Assembly: GCA_005788935.1 (NCBI GenBank)
Contig: SYAK01000496.1
Coordinates: 1 to 7,430 of the forward strand
DNA: 7,430 bases
DNA from: Pseudomonadota bacterium
Lineage (GTDB): Bacteria > Myxococcota > UBA9042 > PHBI01
Direction: 5' to 3'
A program made the translations under genes and the position numbers. Numbering within the stretch: position 1 is the first letter of the stretch; the number at the start of each line of letters is the position of its first letter. The notes under the pieces were generated by a model that was not told where the DNA came from, did no database searches, and saw nothing but the letters and a program-made list of their open reading frames with translations. Shown here in pieces: positions 1 through 6,896 of the stretch.

Positions 1-4
1 AGAG

Positions 5-29
5 GACCCGCCCCCGCGCGGGGCGGGTC
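5..29. terminator. GC-rich perfect hairpin upstream of gcvPB, possible terminator
   Basis: The arms GACCCGCCCC (5-14) and GGGGCGGGTC (20-29) are perfectly complementary around a 5-nt CGCGC loop, giving a very stable 10-bp stem. No T-run follows, so a classical intrinsic terminator is not demonstrated. It may end or attenuate transcription of an upstream gene; in many genomes that would be gcvPA, which is outside this window. It could also be a chance GC palindrome. The rest of the leader (30-98) shows no recognisable promoter. Confidence 0.35.
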
Positions 30-86
30 GACTCCCGCTCCGTGCGGCGCTGGCCGCGCGAGCCCATGCCTGTCACCGCCTGACCC

Positions 87-90
87 GAGG
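87..90 (+). promoter_or_regulatory. Ribosome binding site of gcvPB
   Basis: GAGG lies 8 nt before the ATG at 99, a normal Shine-Dalgarno spacing, and supports that start. A TGA at 81-83, just before it, could be the stop of an upstream gene, but that frame cannot be followed far enough in this window to say. Confidence 0.55.
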
Positions 91-98
91 TTTCCGCC

Positions 99-1607
99 AT
101 GAGCTTCCCCGCGACGCGTGGTCTCCAGTTCCGCGAACCGTTGATCTTCGAGCGCTCGAGCCCCGGACGCCGCGCGAGCTCGCTGCCTGCGAGCGCCGTC
201 GAGGCCGCGGGTGACATCGCCATTCCGGCCGACTTGCGTCGCCGCAACGCCCCGCTCTGGCCCGAGGTCTCCGAGCCCGAGGCGGTCCGCCACTTCATCC
301 GTCTGTCGCAGCAGAACTACGCCATCGACACGGGCTTCTTCCCGCTCGGGTCGTGCACGATGAAGTACAACCCGAAGATCAACGAAGAGGTCGCGCGGCT
401 CGAGGGCTTCGCCGACCTGCACCCGCTCGCCCCGGAGCGCTGGATGCAGGGCGCGCTGCAGCTGATGCACACCCTTGAGGGATATCTTTCGGAGATCATT
501 GGTCTCTCCGACATCACGCTGCAGCCAGCCGCGGGCGCCCAGGGCGAGTTCACCGGCATGGCCGTCATTCGGGCCCGCCTGCTCGACCGCGACGGCCACG
601 CGCGGAAAAAGGTCCTCATCCCCGACACGGCCCACGGCACGAATCCGGCCACCTGCGCCATGCTCGGCTGGGAAACGGTGACCCTGAAGTCCTCGGACTC
701 CGGCCTGCTGTCGCCCGAGGCCGTGCTCGCCGCGATGGACGACGACGTCGCGGCCATCATGATGACGAACCCGAACACCCTCGGGCTGTTCGAGGCCGGC
801 ATCAAGGACATCGCGGACATCCTCCACGCGCGCGGCGGCTTCGTGTACTGCGACGGCGCCAACATGAACGCGTTGCTCGGTCGGGCCCGCCCAGGCGACA
901 TGGGCGTCGACGCGATGCACCTGAACCTCCACAAGACCTGCGCGACGCCGCACGGCGGTGGCGGTCCAGGCTCGGGTCCGGTCGGCGTCACGGCCGAGCT
1001 CGCGCCGTATCTCCCGATCCCGCGCATCGTGAGGCGCGGCGAGGGGTACGGGCTCGACCACGCCCGTGAGAAGACCATCGGCCGCGTCAAGGCCTTCTTC
1101 GGCAACTTCGGCATGCATGTCCGCGCCTACACCTACATCCGCGAGCTCGGGCGCGAGGGGCTGAAGGACGCGGGTGAGATGGCCGTGCTGAACGCCAACT
1201 ATCTTCGGGCCCGACTTTCGGACACGTTCCACGTCGTCCATGACGTGCCGTGCATGCACGAGGTGGTGCTCACCGACAAGGTGCAGCGCAAGGCGGCCGA
1301 CATCGAGACCCGCGACATCGCGAAGGGGCTCATCGATCGCGGCTTCCATCCGCCGACGACCTACTTCCCGATCTGCGTCCCGAACGCCATCATGATCGAG
1401 CCGACCGAGTGCGAGAGCCTCGAGACGCTCGACCTGTTCGTCGCCGCGATGAAGGACATCGACGCGCAGGCTCGTATCGAGCCCGCCATCATCAAGTCCG
1501 CACCGCACATCCCGCTCGTCGGGCGCCTCGACGAGACCCGCGCCGTGCGCAAGCCCATCCTGCGTTGGCGGCCGTCCGAGGGCGGCGCGCCAGCCAGCCG
1601 TGGCTGA
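99..1607 (+). CDS. gcvPB: Glycine dehydrogenase (decarboxylating) subunit 2, P-protein beta subunit
   Basis: This 502-residue protein is the C-terminal half of the split glycine decarboxylase (P-protein). With GcvPA it decarboxylates glycine and passes the aminomethyl group to the lipoyl H-protein in the cytoplasmic glycine cleavage system. The family signatures are clear: FPLGSCTMKYNPK (about 81-93), QPAAGAQGEFTG (142-153), DTAHGTNPAT (176-185), MTNPNTLGLFE (222-232), YCDGANMNA (250-258), and the cofactor-binding stretch HLNLHKTCATPHGGGGPG (274-291). K279 is the expected lysine forming the Schiff base with pyridoxal phosphate. The C-terminal FHPPTTYFP and EPTE motifs are also present. Length matches the usual roughly 480-500 residues. 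The ATG at 99 has a good Shine-Dalgarno sequence. The partner gcvPA and gcvT/gcvH are not in view, although gcvPA commonly lies just upstream. The stop overlaps the start of the following kinase gene by 8 bp. Confidence 0.97.
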   Translation: MSFPATRGLQFREPLIFERSSPGRRASSLPASAVEAAGDIAIPADLRRRNAPLWPEVSEPEAVRHFIRLSQQNYAIDTGFFPLGSCTMKYNPKINEEVARLEGFADLHPLAPERWMQGALQLMHTLEGYLSEIIGLSDITLQPAAGAQGEFTGMAVIRARLLDRDGHARKKVLIPDTAHGTNPATCAMLGWETVTLKSSDSGLLSPEAVLAAMDDDVAAIMMTNPNTLGLFEAGIKDIADILHARGGFVYCDGANMNALLGRARPGDMGVDAMHLNLHKTCATPHGGGGPGSGPVGVTAELAPYLPIPRIVRRGEGYGLDHAREKTIGRVKAFFGNFGMHVRAYTYIRELGREGLKDAGEMAVLNANYLRARLSDTFHVVHDVPCMHEVVLTDKVQRKAADIETRDIAKGLIDRGFHPPTTYFPICVPNAIMIEPTECESLETLDLFVAAMKDIDAQARIEPAIIKSAPHIPLVGRLDETRAVRKPILRWRPSEGGAPASRG

Positions 1608-3318
1608 CGACGGGCCGCCGCCCGTCGCTGTCACCCGACGTCCAAAGCTCGGGCCCTCGCGAGGTGGGCGGCGTGGGCTCTCGGTCGCGACGCGCATCTT
1701 CCTGAGCCTCGCCGCGATCGTCGCCGCCTTCGCGTGTGCCATCGTGTTCATGCTTGCGCGCATGGGCTCGTTGCGCGAGTCGGTGACGGTGCTCTGGAAG
1801 GAGCTCGTCCCGACCGTGAACCAGCTGCGCATTCTGTCGCGCCAGCTGAAGTCGGTCGAGCCCTTCCTCGCGTTCGGGCGGCCTGATGACGCCCAGTGGT
1901 TGCGGCAGGTGCTGCCCGGGCTCGACCCGTTCGGCGGCCCCTACGGCATGGGCGAGGCCGTTGCGCGCCTCGAGGGGCTCGCGAAGGCGCGGGCCCTCCT
2001 CGAGGCCGAGCGCGAGGTCGTCGCGCGGGTGGGCCTCACGCTCGTCGAATTCGCGGGCTCTACCGCGCTCGCCGAGGCTGTCGCCGACGGCGGGGTTGGC
2101 CTCTGCGGTGGCGGGACGCGGCCCCTCCTCGCGGGTGCAGCCTGCCATGCGGCGCTCGTCGCGGCGGTGGTGGTGGCCGCCGAGGCCGGGACGCTCGGGG
2201 CCGGCTCGACCGAGGTCGCGGCCCTCGGGCGTGCGCACCGACGTCTCAACCGCGAACTCAACGACGCTGTCCGGACGCTCGGCGTGCCAGCCCGGGAGCT
2301 TGATGTGCGGGTTGAGGCCGACAGCCGCGACTCGACGGTGGTGGCGGTCGCTGTGGCGCTCGCAGCGCTCCTCCTGAGCCTCGGCATGCTGCTCGTCGTG
2401 ATGGCGACGCTCCGCCCGATCCGTGCGCTCCGTGAGAGTGCCCGTCGTATCGCGGGCGGGGACTATGCCGAGCGCGTCCCGTTCATGCGCGGCGACGAGC
2501 TCGGCGAGCTCGCGGCGGAGTTCAACACGATGGCCGAGAGCCTCGCGACGCGCGACGCGGCCCTCGCCGCCAAGCAAAAGGAGCTGCTCCGCGCCGAGCG
2601 CCTCGCCGTCATCGGGCGCTTCGCGGCGCAAATCGCGCATGAGGTACGAAACCCGCTCAGCTCCATCGGGCTCAACGCCGAGCTGCTCGAGGACGAGATC
2701 GCGCCGCTGCCGTCGTCGTCGTCGGCCCGCCCGATCCTCGCCGCCATCACGCGCGAGGTCGAGCGCGTCAAGGCCATCACCGAGGATTACCTGCAGTTCA
2801 CGCGGGTCCCGCGGGCCGAAGTCGCGCCTGTCGCGCTCGGCCCGATGCTCCGAGAATTCCTGACGTTCCTCGCGCGCGAGCTCGACGCGGCCGAGGTCAC
2901 CCTCGACCCCTCCGTCGAGGCGGTCGTCGCCGAGGCCCGTGACCTTCACATCCTCGCGGACCCGCAGCAGGCGAGGCAGGCCCTCCTGAACGTTGTCCGC
3001 AACGCCGTCGAGGCCATGGACGAGGCGCCACGCCAGCTCGCCGTGCGGGTCCACGCCCCCGGTCCCGACGGCGCGAACGCCCTTCCGTCGCGTGTTCAGG
3101 TCATCGTCGCCGACACCGGGCGCGGCCTCTCGCCCGCCATGCGTGACCGTCTCTTCGAGCCATTCGCCACCGACAAGCCCCAGGGAACCGGTCTCGGTCT
3201 GGCCCTGACCCGCGACATCATGACCGCCCACGGCGGCGAGGTCACGCTCGGTCCCCGCGCAGACGCCAGCGGTCGCGGGATGCGGGTCGTCCTCTCCTGG
3301 CGTCGCGCCGAGGGCTGA
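1600..3318 (+). CDS. Two-transmembrane HAMP-domain sensor histidine kinase
   Basis: A 572-residue membrane sensor kinase that should autophosphorylate a histidine and pass the phosphate to a response regulator. Visible order: basic N-terminal tail (1-29), transmembrane helix 1 (about 31-53), extracytoplasmic helical sensor region (about 54-245), transmembrane helix 2 (about 246-270), HAMP linker (about 271-322) and coiled coil. Then comes the dimerisation/phosphoacceptor box IAHEVRNPLSSIGLNAELL, with H347 the predicted phosphorylated residue. The ATPase domain has an N box (NVVRNAVEAM, N468), a G1 box (DTGRGL, D505), an F box (LFEPFAT) and a G2 box (GTGLGLAL, from G529). All catalytic boxes look intact. 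The layout resembles NtrB-like kinases without a PAS domain. The start is GTG at 1600, inside the last codons of gcvPB; no good alternative start precedes the first membrane helix, and a close Shine-Dalgarno is lacking, so translation is probably coupled to gcvPB. No response regulator is adjacent, so signal and target are unknown. Residues 175-195 of the sensor region are strikingly Ala/Val-rich. Confidence 0.93.
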   Translation: MADDGPPPVAVTRRPKLGPSRGGRRGLSVATRIFLSLAAIVAAFACAIVFMLARMGSLRESVTVLWKELVPTVNQLRILSRQLKSVEPFLAFGRPDDAQWLRQVLPGLDPFGGPYGMGEAVARLEGLAKARALLEAEREVVARVGLTLVEFAGSTALAEAVADGGVGLCGGGTRPLLAGAACHAALVAAVVVAAEAGTLGAGSTEVAALGRAHRRLNRELNDAVRTLGVPARELDVRVEADSRDSTVVAVAVALAALLLSLGMLLVVMATLRPIRALRESARRIAGGDYAERVPFMRGDELGELAAEFNTMAESLATRDAALAAKQKELLRAERLAVIGRFAAQIAHEVRNPLSSIGLNAELLEDEIAPLPSSSSARPILAAITREVERVKAITEDYLQFTRVPRAEVAPVALGPMLREFLTFLARELDAAEVTLDPSVEAVVAEARDLHILADPQQARQALLNVVRNAVEAMDEAPRQLAVRVHAPGPDGANALPSRVQVIVADTGRGLSPAMRDRLFEPFATDKPQGTGLGLALTRDIMTAHGGEVTLGPRADASGRGMRVVLSWRRAEG

Positions 3319-3327
3319 CGCGGGTCG

Positions 3328-3347
3328 AACATGGCGCAACATGGCGT
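3328..3347. repeat. Tandem 10-bp repeat in the gap before the surface-protein gene
   Basis: AACATGGCGC (3328-3337) is directly followed by AACATGGCGT (3338-3347): two copies with 9 of 10 bases identical. They sit just after the kinase stop and about 110 bp before the preferred start of the next gene. A 10-bp period places both copies on the same face of the helix, which would suit an operator, but no known regulator is recognised. The rest of the gap (3348-3441) has a possible -35-like TTGATC at 3355-3360 with no convincing -10 partner. Confidence 0.35.
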
Positions 3348-3441
3348 CCGCCCCTTGATCCGCCCCCGTCCTTCTGGCAAATCGAGTCATTCACGTGATG
3401 CGCCGTGCGCCAAAGCGCCGCCGACCCCACCCGCCCACGCC

Positions 3442-3445
3442 AGGA
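3442..3445 (+). promoter_or_regulatory. Ribosome binding site deciding the start of the surface protein
   Basis: AGGA lies 9 nt before ATG 3455. The same frame is also open from GTG 3395 and ATG 3398, which would add 19-20 residues rich in Arg and Pro ahead of the signal peptide and have only a weak upstream GAG. The better Shine-Dalgarno and the standard-length signal peptide favour 3455. Confidence 0.5.
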
Positions 3446-3454
3446 CGCCCAGCC

Positions 3455-6451
3455 ATGCGCATCCCCGCCCTCGCCCTCCTGCTCGCTGTCGCTGGCCTCT
3501 CCGCGGCCCCGGATCACGGTCACGCGCAGACCATCATCTATAGCGGGACGTTGCGCGGCGAACTCATCCTGACGGGCAACACGCTCGGCCTCGATGGCGG
3601 CAACGGCGGCACGGCACCTGGCACCCACGGCGGCGTTGGGGCCTTCATTTCGAACCCGCTGACCTGGATGTCCGAGCGTCTCGGCACCTTCGCCGAGGGG
3701 ACCACCGGGACCTGGCAGCGAAACGGCTCGTCGGCTGTCCTCGATCTGCCCGCGACGGGCGGCGTCGACCGCGCGATCCTGCTGTGGTCGTGCTCGAGCC
3801 AGCTCGGCGGCATCCCTGCGACCCCGCTCACCGAGCCGGCCACCGTGACCCTCGTGACGCCCGACGGTGTCTCGCGGGCCGTCAGCCCGAGCTTCTCGAA
3901 GACCGACATCACGCTCGCCAATACCAATAACCGCTACTACCAGCGCTGGGCTGACGTCACCGACGTCGTCCGGGCGGGCGGGGCGGGCGCCTACACCGTC
4001 GCGGGGGTCGTCGGGGCCATGCGCGCCCAGGAATTGAGCGCATGCGGCTGGGGACTCTTCGTCGTCCACACGGACGTGGCGCTGCCCATTCGCAACATCA
4101 CCCTCTGGAACATCGGCCAGACCATCCGCTTCACCGGCAACACCGCGACGAACCGGACGACCACCATCCCGGTGACCGGCTTCTGCACGCCCGACACCAA
4201 CTTCGCGGCCGAGGGCTCGATGGTCGTCGCGGCCCTCGAGGGCGATGCCCGCTACACGAAGGACACGCTCGAGATCCTCGACCCCCTCGAGCTGCTCGAT
4301 CCGGGCAACTGGGATGAGTATTATCTGCTTTCGGGTCCCAACAACGCCGCGAACAACTTCTTCGCGTCGCAGATCAACGGAACCGACGGCCAAATCGACA
4401 CCCGCGGCACCTTCGGGACGGCCAACCACGGCGTCATCCGCGACCCCGACCCGCTGCAGGACGGCCTCAATACCCGCCTCGTCGCGGGGGCTCGGCAGGG
4501 CTGGGACCTGACGACCATCCCGCTCAACGACTTCGACTACAACCCCGCTGTCCTCGTCTCGGGGCAGACCGAGACGACGCTCCGCATCCGGACAGGCGGC
4601 GACGACTTCATCCTCTCCGCCCTCGGGCTCACCCTGAACTTCGACGCGCCGTCCATCGTCGCCACCGCCGCCGTCGACCGCGAGGAGGCCTACGTCGCCG
4701 AGACCGTCACGTGGACGTTCATGCTCCAGAACGAGGATTTCGGTCGCGGCGACGACGTCTACTTCTGCGCCGACATCTCGCCGAACCTCAGCCTCATCCC
4801 GTCCTCCGTCACGGTCGACGGGGTCCCCATCGATGGCGTGTCGGCGAGCCTCGTCGACCCTGTCAACTGCGCGGGAACGACCGGCGGCCTGCCGCTCGGT
4901 TCCTTTGACGCGGGCGAGTCGCGCGTTGTCGTGATGCAGTTCGAGGTCACGGAGCTCGCCGAGGCGCCAGCGCCGCTTGACTCCCTGCAGGTCAAGCCGT
5001 CCTGGCGCAGCGAGTGGCGCCCGCTCTGTGATGGCGCGGCGCTCCAGGTCGACCGCCAGGAGGCGCCTGTCCCGCCCGTCGGCGGCGTCGTGCTGAACTA
5101 CAGCTTCACCGTCAACCCGGTCACCCCGCCCAAGCTCGACGTCGGCGACGAGGTCACCTTCACCGTCTCCGTCCGCAACGACGGCGCTGTCAACAGCCGG
5201 CCCGGCGTCACGGTCCGCGCCGAGCTGCCCGCGGGCCTCGCCTATGTCCCGGGCTCGACGACCCTCAACAACGTCGGCCTCAACGATGTCGGCGGCGGGT
5301 CGCCGTTTCTCGCGCCAGCGGGTCGGCTCGTCCAGAGCGTCGGTGCCAGCTCGGGCGTCGTCGCGGCGGGGCGGAGCGCGGTCGCGAGCTTCCGGGCGCG
5401 GGTCGAGGATGGCGCCGCGAAGACCCTCTTCACGCGGGCCTGGGTTGACCCCGACAGCGCCACCGCCCCGCTGGCCGAGGTCGCGCTGACGCCGGTCCGC
5501 ACCGACGTCGAGAGCGAGATCGTCCTCGACACCGACCGCGACACGATCCCGGACGACGTCGACAACTGTCCGTTCATCCCCAATCCACAGCAGCAAAACA
5601 CCTACGATGAAGGCGTCTACACGGCGAGCGCCGATGACGAGGGCAACCACTGCGACGACACCGACGGAGACGGGTTGCTCGATGCGGAGGAGGACCGCAG
5701 CCATGACGGTCCGGCCCCGACCGAGACCGACGCGACGAAGGTCGACACCGACGGTGACGGTCTCTGCGACGGCGCGCTCCGCGTTCAGCCGTGCGTGGCG
5801 GTCGAGGATGGCGATGGCGACAAGGACGCGGGTGACTGGGGCAACGGCGAGCCGAGCCCGATCGACCCGGACTCGGACGACGACGGCATCTGTGACGGCG
5901 CATGGGCGGGTGGCGCCTGCCGCGGCGGCGAGTTCGACCTCGGCTCGAGCCCGGTCAACACCGACAGCGACCGTGACGGCCTCTGCGACGGGCCCCTCGG
6001 CGGGGGCTGGGACGACAGCGGCTGCCGTGGCAGGGAGACAGACCCCGAGGGCGACCACGGGCTCGTCATCCACACCCACCCAGCTCGGGCGGACAGCGAC
6101 AACGACAGCCTCTGCGACGGCTTCCCCAACCCGCACGACCGGGACGAGGTTGCCTGCTTCGCCAGTGAGGACGCCGATGGTGACCGCGACCCGGCTGACT
6201 GGGCCCTCGGCGCGAGCGAGACGAACCCTCTGAACCCGGACACCGATGGTGGCTCGGCCAAGGACGGCGAGGAGCTGCAGCGCGGCTCCGATCCCCGCAA
6301 TCCCTGCGATGACGTCGACGCCGCGAACTGCGACCCGGAGGTCCTGATCGTCGAGGGCGGCGGGTGTGCGGGTGGTGTGACCAGTCTCGGGCTGTTCGCG
6401 GCCCTGCTGTTCCTCGGGGTCGCGCGTCTGCGCCAGCGTGGCGCGGCCTGA
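3455..6451 (+). CDS. Secreted DUF11-domain surface protein with Asp-rich calcium-type repeats and MYXO-CTERM-like anchor
   Basis: This 998-residue protein is predicted to be exported and held at the cell surface; its function is unknown. It begins with a signal peptide (MRIPALALLLAVAGLSAA..., cleavage probably near GHA-Q, residue 24-25). Residues about 26-398 form a beta-rich domain with the pattern WADVTDVV ... Y-V-GV ... CGWGLFVVHTD ... IRNITLWN, which in my recollection recurs ahead of DUF11 domains in other secreted proteins; I cannot name the family with certainty. Two DUF11-like beta domains follow: about 400-510 (AAVDREEAYVAETVTWTF) and about 548-685 (FTVNPVTPPKLDVGDEVTF then LPAGLAYVPGST). 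Residues 692-940 are Asp-rich thrombospondin-type-3-like repeats that should bind calcium. The tail has GGGC (C971), a hydrophobic segment of about 15-17 residues (975-991) and RLRQR, the three-part layout of MYXO-CTERM sorting signals. A start at 3395 (1018 residues) is possible. It probably has its own transcription unit, since a gap separates it from the kinase. Confidence 0.9.
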   Translation: MRIPALALLLAVAGLSAAPDHGHAQTIIYSGTLRGELILTGNTLGLDGGNGGTAPGTHGGVGAFISNPLTWMSERLGTFAEGTTGTWQRNGSSAVLDLPATGGVDRAILLWSCSSQLGGIPATPLTEPATVTLVTPDGVSRAVSPSFSKTDITLANTNNRYYQRWADVTDVVRAGGAGAYTVAGVVGAMRAQELSACGWGLFVVHTDVALPIRNITLWNIGQTIRFTGNTATNRTTTIPVTGFCTPDTNFAAEGSMVVAALEGDARYTKDTLEILDPLELLDPGNWDEYYLLSGPNNAANNFFASQINGTDGQIDTRGTFGTANHGVIRDPDPLQDGLNTRLVAGARQGWDLTTIPLNDFDYNPAVLVSGQTETTLRIRTGGDDFILSALGLTLNFDAPSIVATAAVDREEAYVAETVTWTFMLQNEDFGRGDDVYFCADISPNLSLIPSSVTVDGVPIDGVSASLVDPVNCAGTTGGLPLGSFDAGESRVVVMQFEVTELAEAPAPLDSLQVKPSWRSEWRPLCDGAALQVDRQEAPVPPVGGVVLNYSFTVNPVTPPKLDVGDEVTFTVSVRNDGAVNSRPGVTVRAELPAGLAYVPGSTTLNNVGLNDVGGGSPFLAPAGRLVQSVGASSGVVAAGRSAVASFRARVEDGAAKTLFTRAWVDPDSATAPLAEVALTPVRTDVESEIVLDTDRDTIPDDVDNCPFIPNPQQQNTYDEGVYTASADDEGNHCDDTDGDGLLDAEEDRSHDGPAPTETDATKVDTDGDGLCDGALRVQPCVAVEDGDGDKDAGDWGNGEPSPIDPDSDDDGICDGAWAGGACRGGEFDLGSSPVNTDSDRDGLCDGPLGGGWDDSGCRGRETDPEGDHGLVIHTHPARADSDNDSLCDGFPNPHDRDEVACFASEDADGDRDPADWALGASETNPLNPDTDGGSAKDGEELQRGSDPRNPCDDVDAANCDPEVLIVEGGGCAGGVTSLGLFAALLFLGVARLRQRGAA
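5528..6274 (+). repeat. Region coding for cysteine-containing Asp-rich calcium-type repeats
   Basis: After a first unit DTDRDTIPDDVDNCP, which resembles thrombospondin type 3 repeats, and DTDGDGLLDAEE, four units share D-[ST]-D-x-D-[GS]-[LI]-C-D-G at protein residues 764-773, 806-815, 837-846 and 880-889. Each has a second Cys 8-13 residues after the first. The acidic loops are typical calcium ligands, and the cysteines suggest a disulfide per unit after export. Units 1 and 4 are also followed by a matching EDxDGD-x-D-x-x-DW segment, showing that a longer block was duplicated about 116 residues apart. Confidence 0.75.
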
Positions 6452-6460
6452 CTGTCAGGT

Positions 6461-6538
6461 GCCGGACGTCGTCTGACGTCTTGTCAAGTCCTGCACATCG
6501 TCGGACGCCCTGTCCCGGGGCCGGACGTCGTCTGACGT
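6461..6538 (+). repeat. Exact 19-bp direct repeat within the array
   Basis: GCCGGACGTCGTCTGACGT occurs at 6461-6479 and again at 6520-6538, 59 bp apart. Each copy holds two half-sites (GGACG and TGACG) spaced exactly 10 bp and leads directly into a full palindrome. A shorter relative, CGGACGTTGTCTGACG, is at 6617-6632 with the same 10-bp spacing. The segment between the two exact copies (from TGTC at 6482) is a diverged version of the same unit. Confidence 0.75.
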
Positions 6539-6565
6539 AATGTCAGGTGTCGGTCGACGGTCGTC

Positions 6566-6603
6566 ACAGGACGTCAGACAGGGGCCCTTGTCTGACGTTC
6601 TGT
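6566..6603 (+). terminator. 38-bp inverted repeat, candidate terminator hairpin between convergent genes
   Basis: The two 19-base arms, 6566-6584 and 6585-6603, are complementary except at 6570/6599 and 6581/6588. Both exceptions are G opposite T, so a plus-strand RNA could pair them as G-U wobbles; the minus-strand RNA would have A-C mismatches there. The core is ACGTCAGACA (6571-6580) with TGTCTGACGT (6589-6598) around a central GGGCCC. It lies about 115 bp after the surface-protein stop. No U-tract follows, so a rho-independent terminator is only one possibility; a protein site or cruciform are others. Confidence 0.45.
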
Positions 6604-6816
6604 CGGGGACCCGCGTCGGACGTTGTCTGACGAACCGTCAAACCTGGTTGATGAACCCGCGCGCTGTCCGATCCCGCGCCCTCTGGCGGCTCGCGTCAGG
6701 CCAACGCCTAGCGGAGCAGCCAACCCGGGCCCTCGCGCCCCGTCCGACGCGGACCACGCGCGCGCCCCGGCGTGTGCCCTGGAATCCCACAACGTCGGCA
6801 TGGCGCGGGTGTTTCT

Positions 6817-6872
6817 CTGACGTTTCGTCAGCCCGGCGCCACGGCGATTGCCTGACGTGCCGTCAGCCCGGC
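6817..6872. repeat. Two perfect 6-3-6 palindromes sharing a 12-bp identical flank
   Basis: CTGACG-TTT-CGTCAG (6817-6831) and CTGACG-TGC-CGTCAG (6852-6866) are the two fully symmetric copies in the intergenic array. CGTCAGCCCGGC is identical at 6826-6837 and 6861-6872, 35 bp apart, and CGTCAG recurs 34 bp later at 6895-6900, where it contains the coaE stop. They lie 31 and 66 bp beyond the coaE stop, so they could serve as 3'-end hairpins for that gene. Confidence 0.65.
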
Positions 6873-6896
6873 ATCAAGCGCCTGCCGGTCGCGACG

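Noticed and set aside
71..84. GTCA-N5-TGAC inverted pair before gcvPB
   Set aside because: The half-sites face the opposite way from those in the intergenic array, there is a single occurrence, and it may simply contain an upstream stop codon.
1492..3390. 632-residue minus-strand open frame
   Set aside because: It is antisense to the histidine kinase, whose catalytic boxes are intact on the plus strand; the composition is Arg/Glu/Gly-rich with no domain.
3375..3394. Sigma-54 promoter (TGGC...) before the surface-protein gene
   Set aside because: The required GC element 10 bp after the GG pair is absent.
3242..6136. 964-residue minus-strand open frame
   Set aside because: It lies opposite the kinase end and the DUF11 surface gene, has low-complexity Arg/Val/Asp/Gly composition and no recognisable motif. 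Long antisense frames are expected at this GC content.
6566..6640. Integron attC-like recombination site
   Set aside because: The inverted repeats lack the RYYYAAC/GTTRRRY core sites and there is no integrase or cassette structure.
6453..6698. CRISPR array, suggested by the 29-30 bp period
   Set aside because: Only short palindromic cores are conserved; there are no long identical repeats separated by unique spacers of constant length and no cas genes in view.
6574..6801. 75-residue minus-strand frame in the intergenic region
   Set aside because: It runs through the palindromes and low-complexity GC sequence with no protein-like features.
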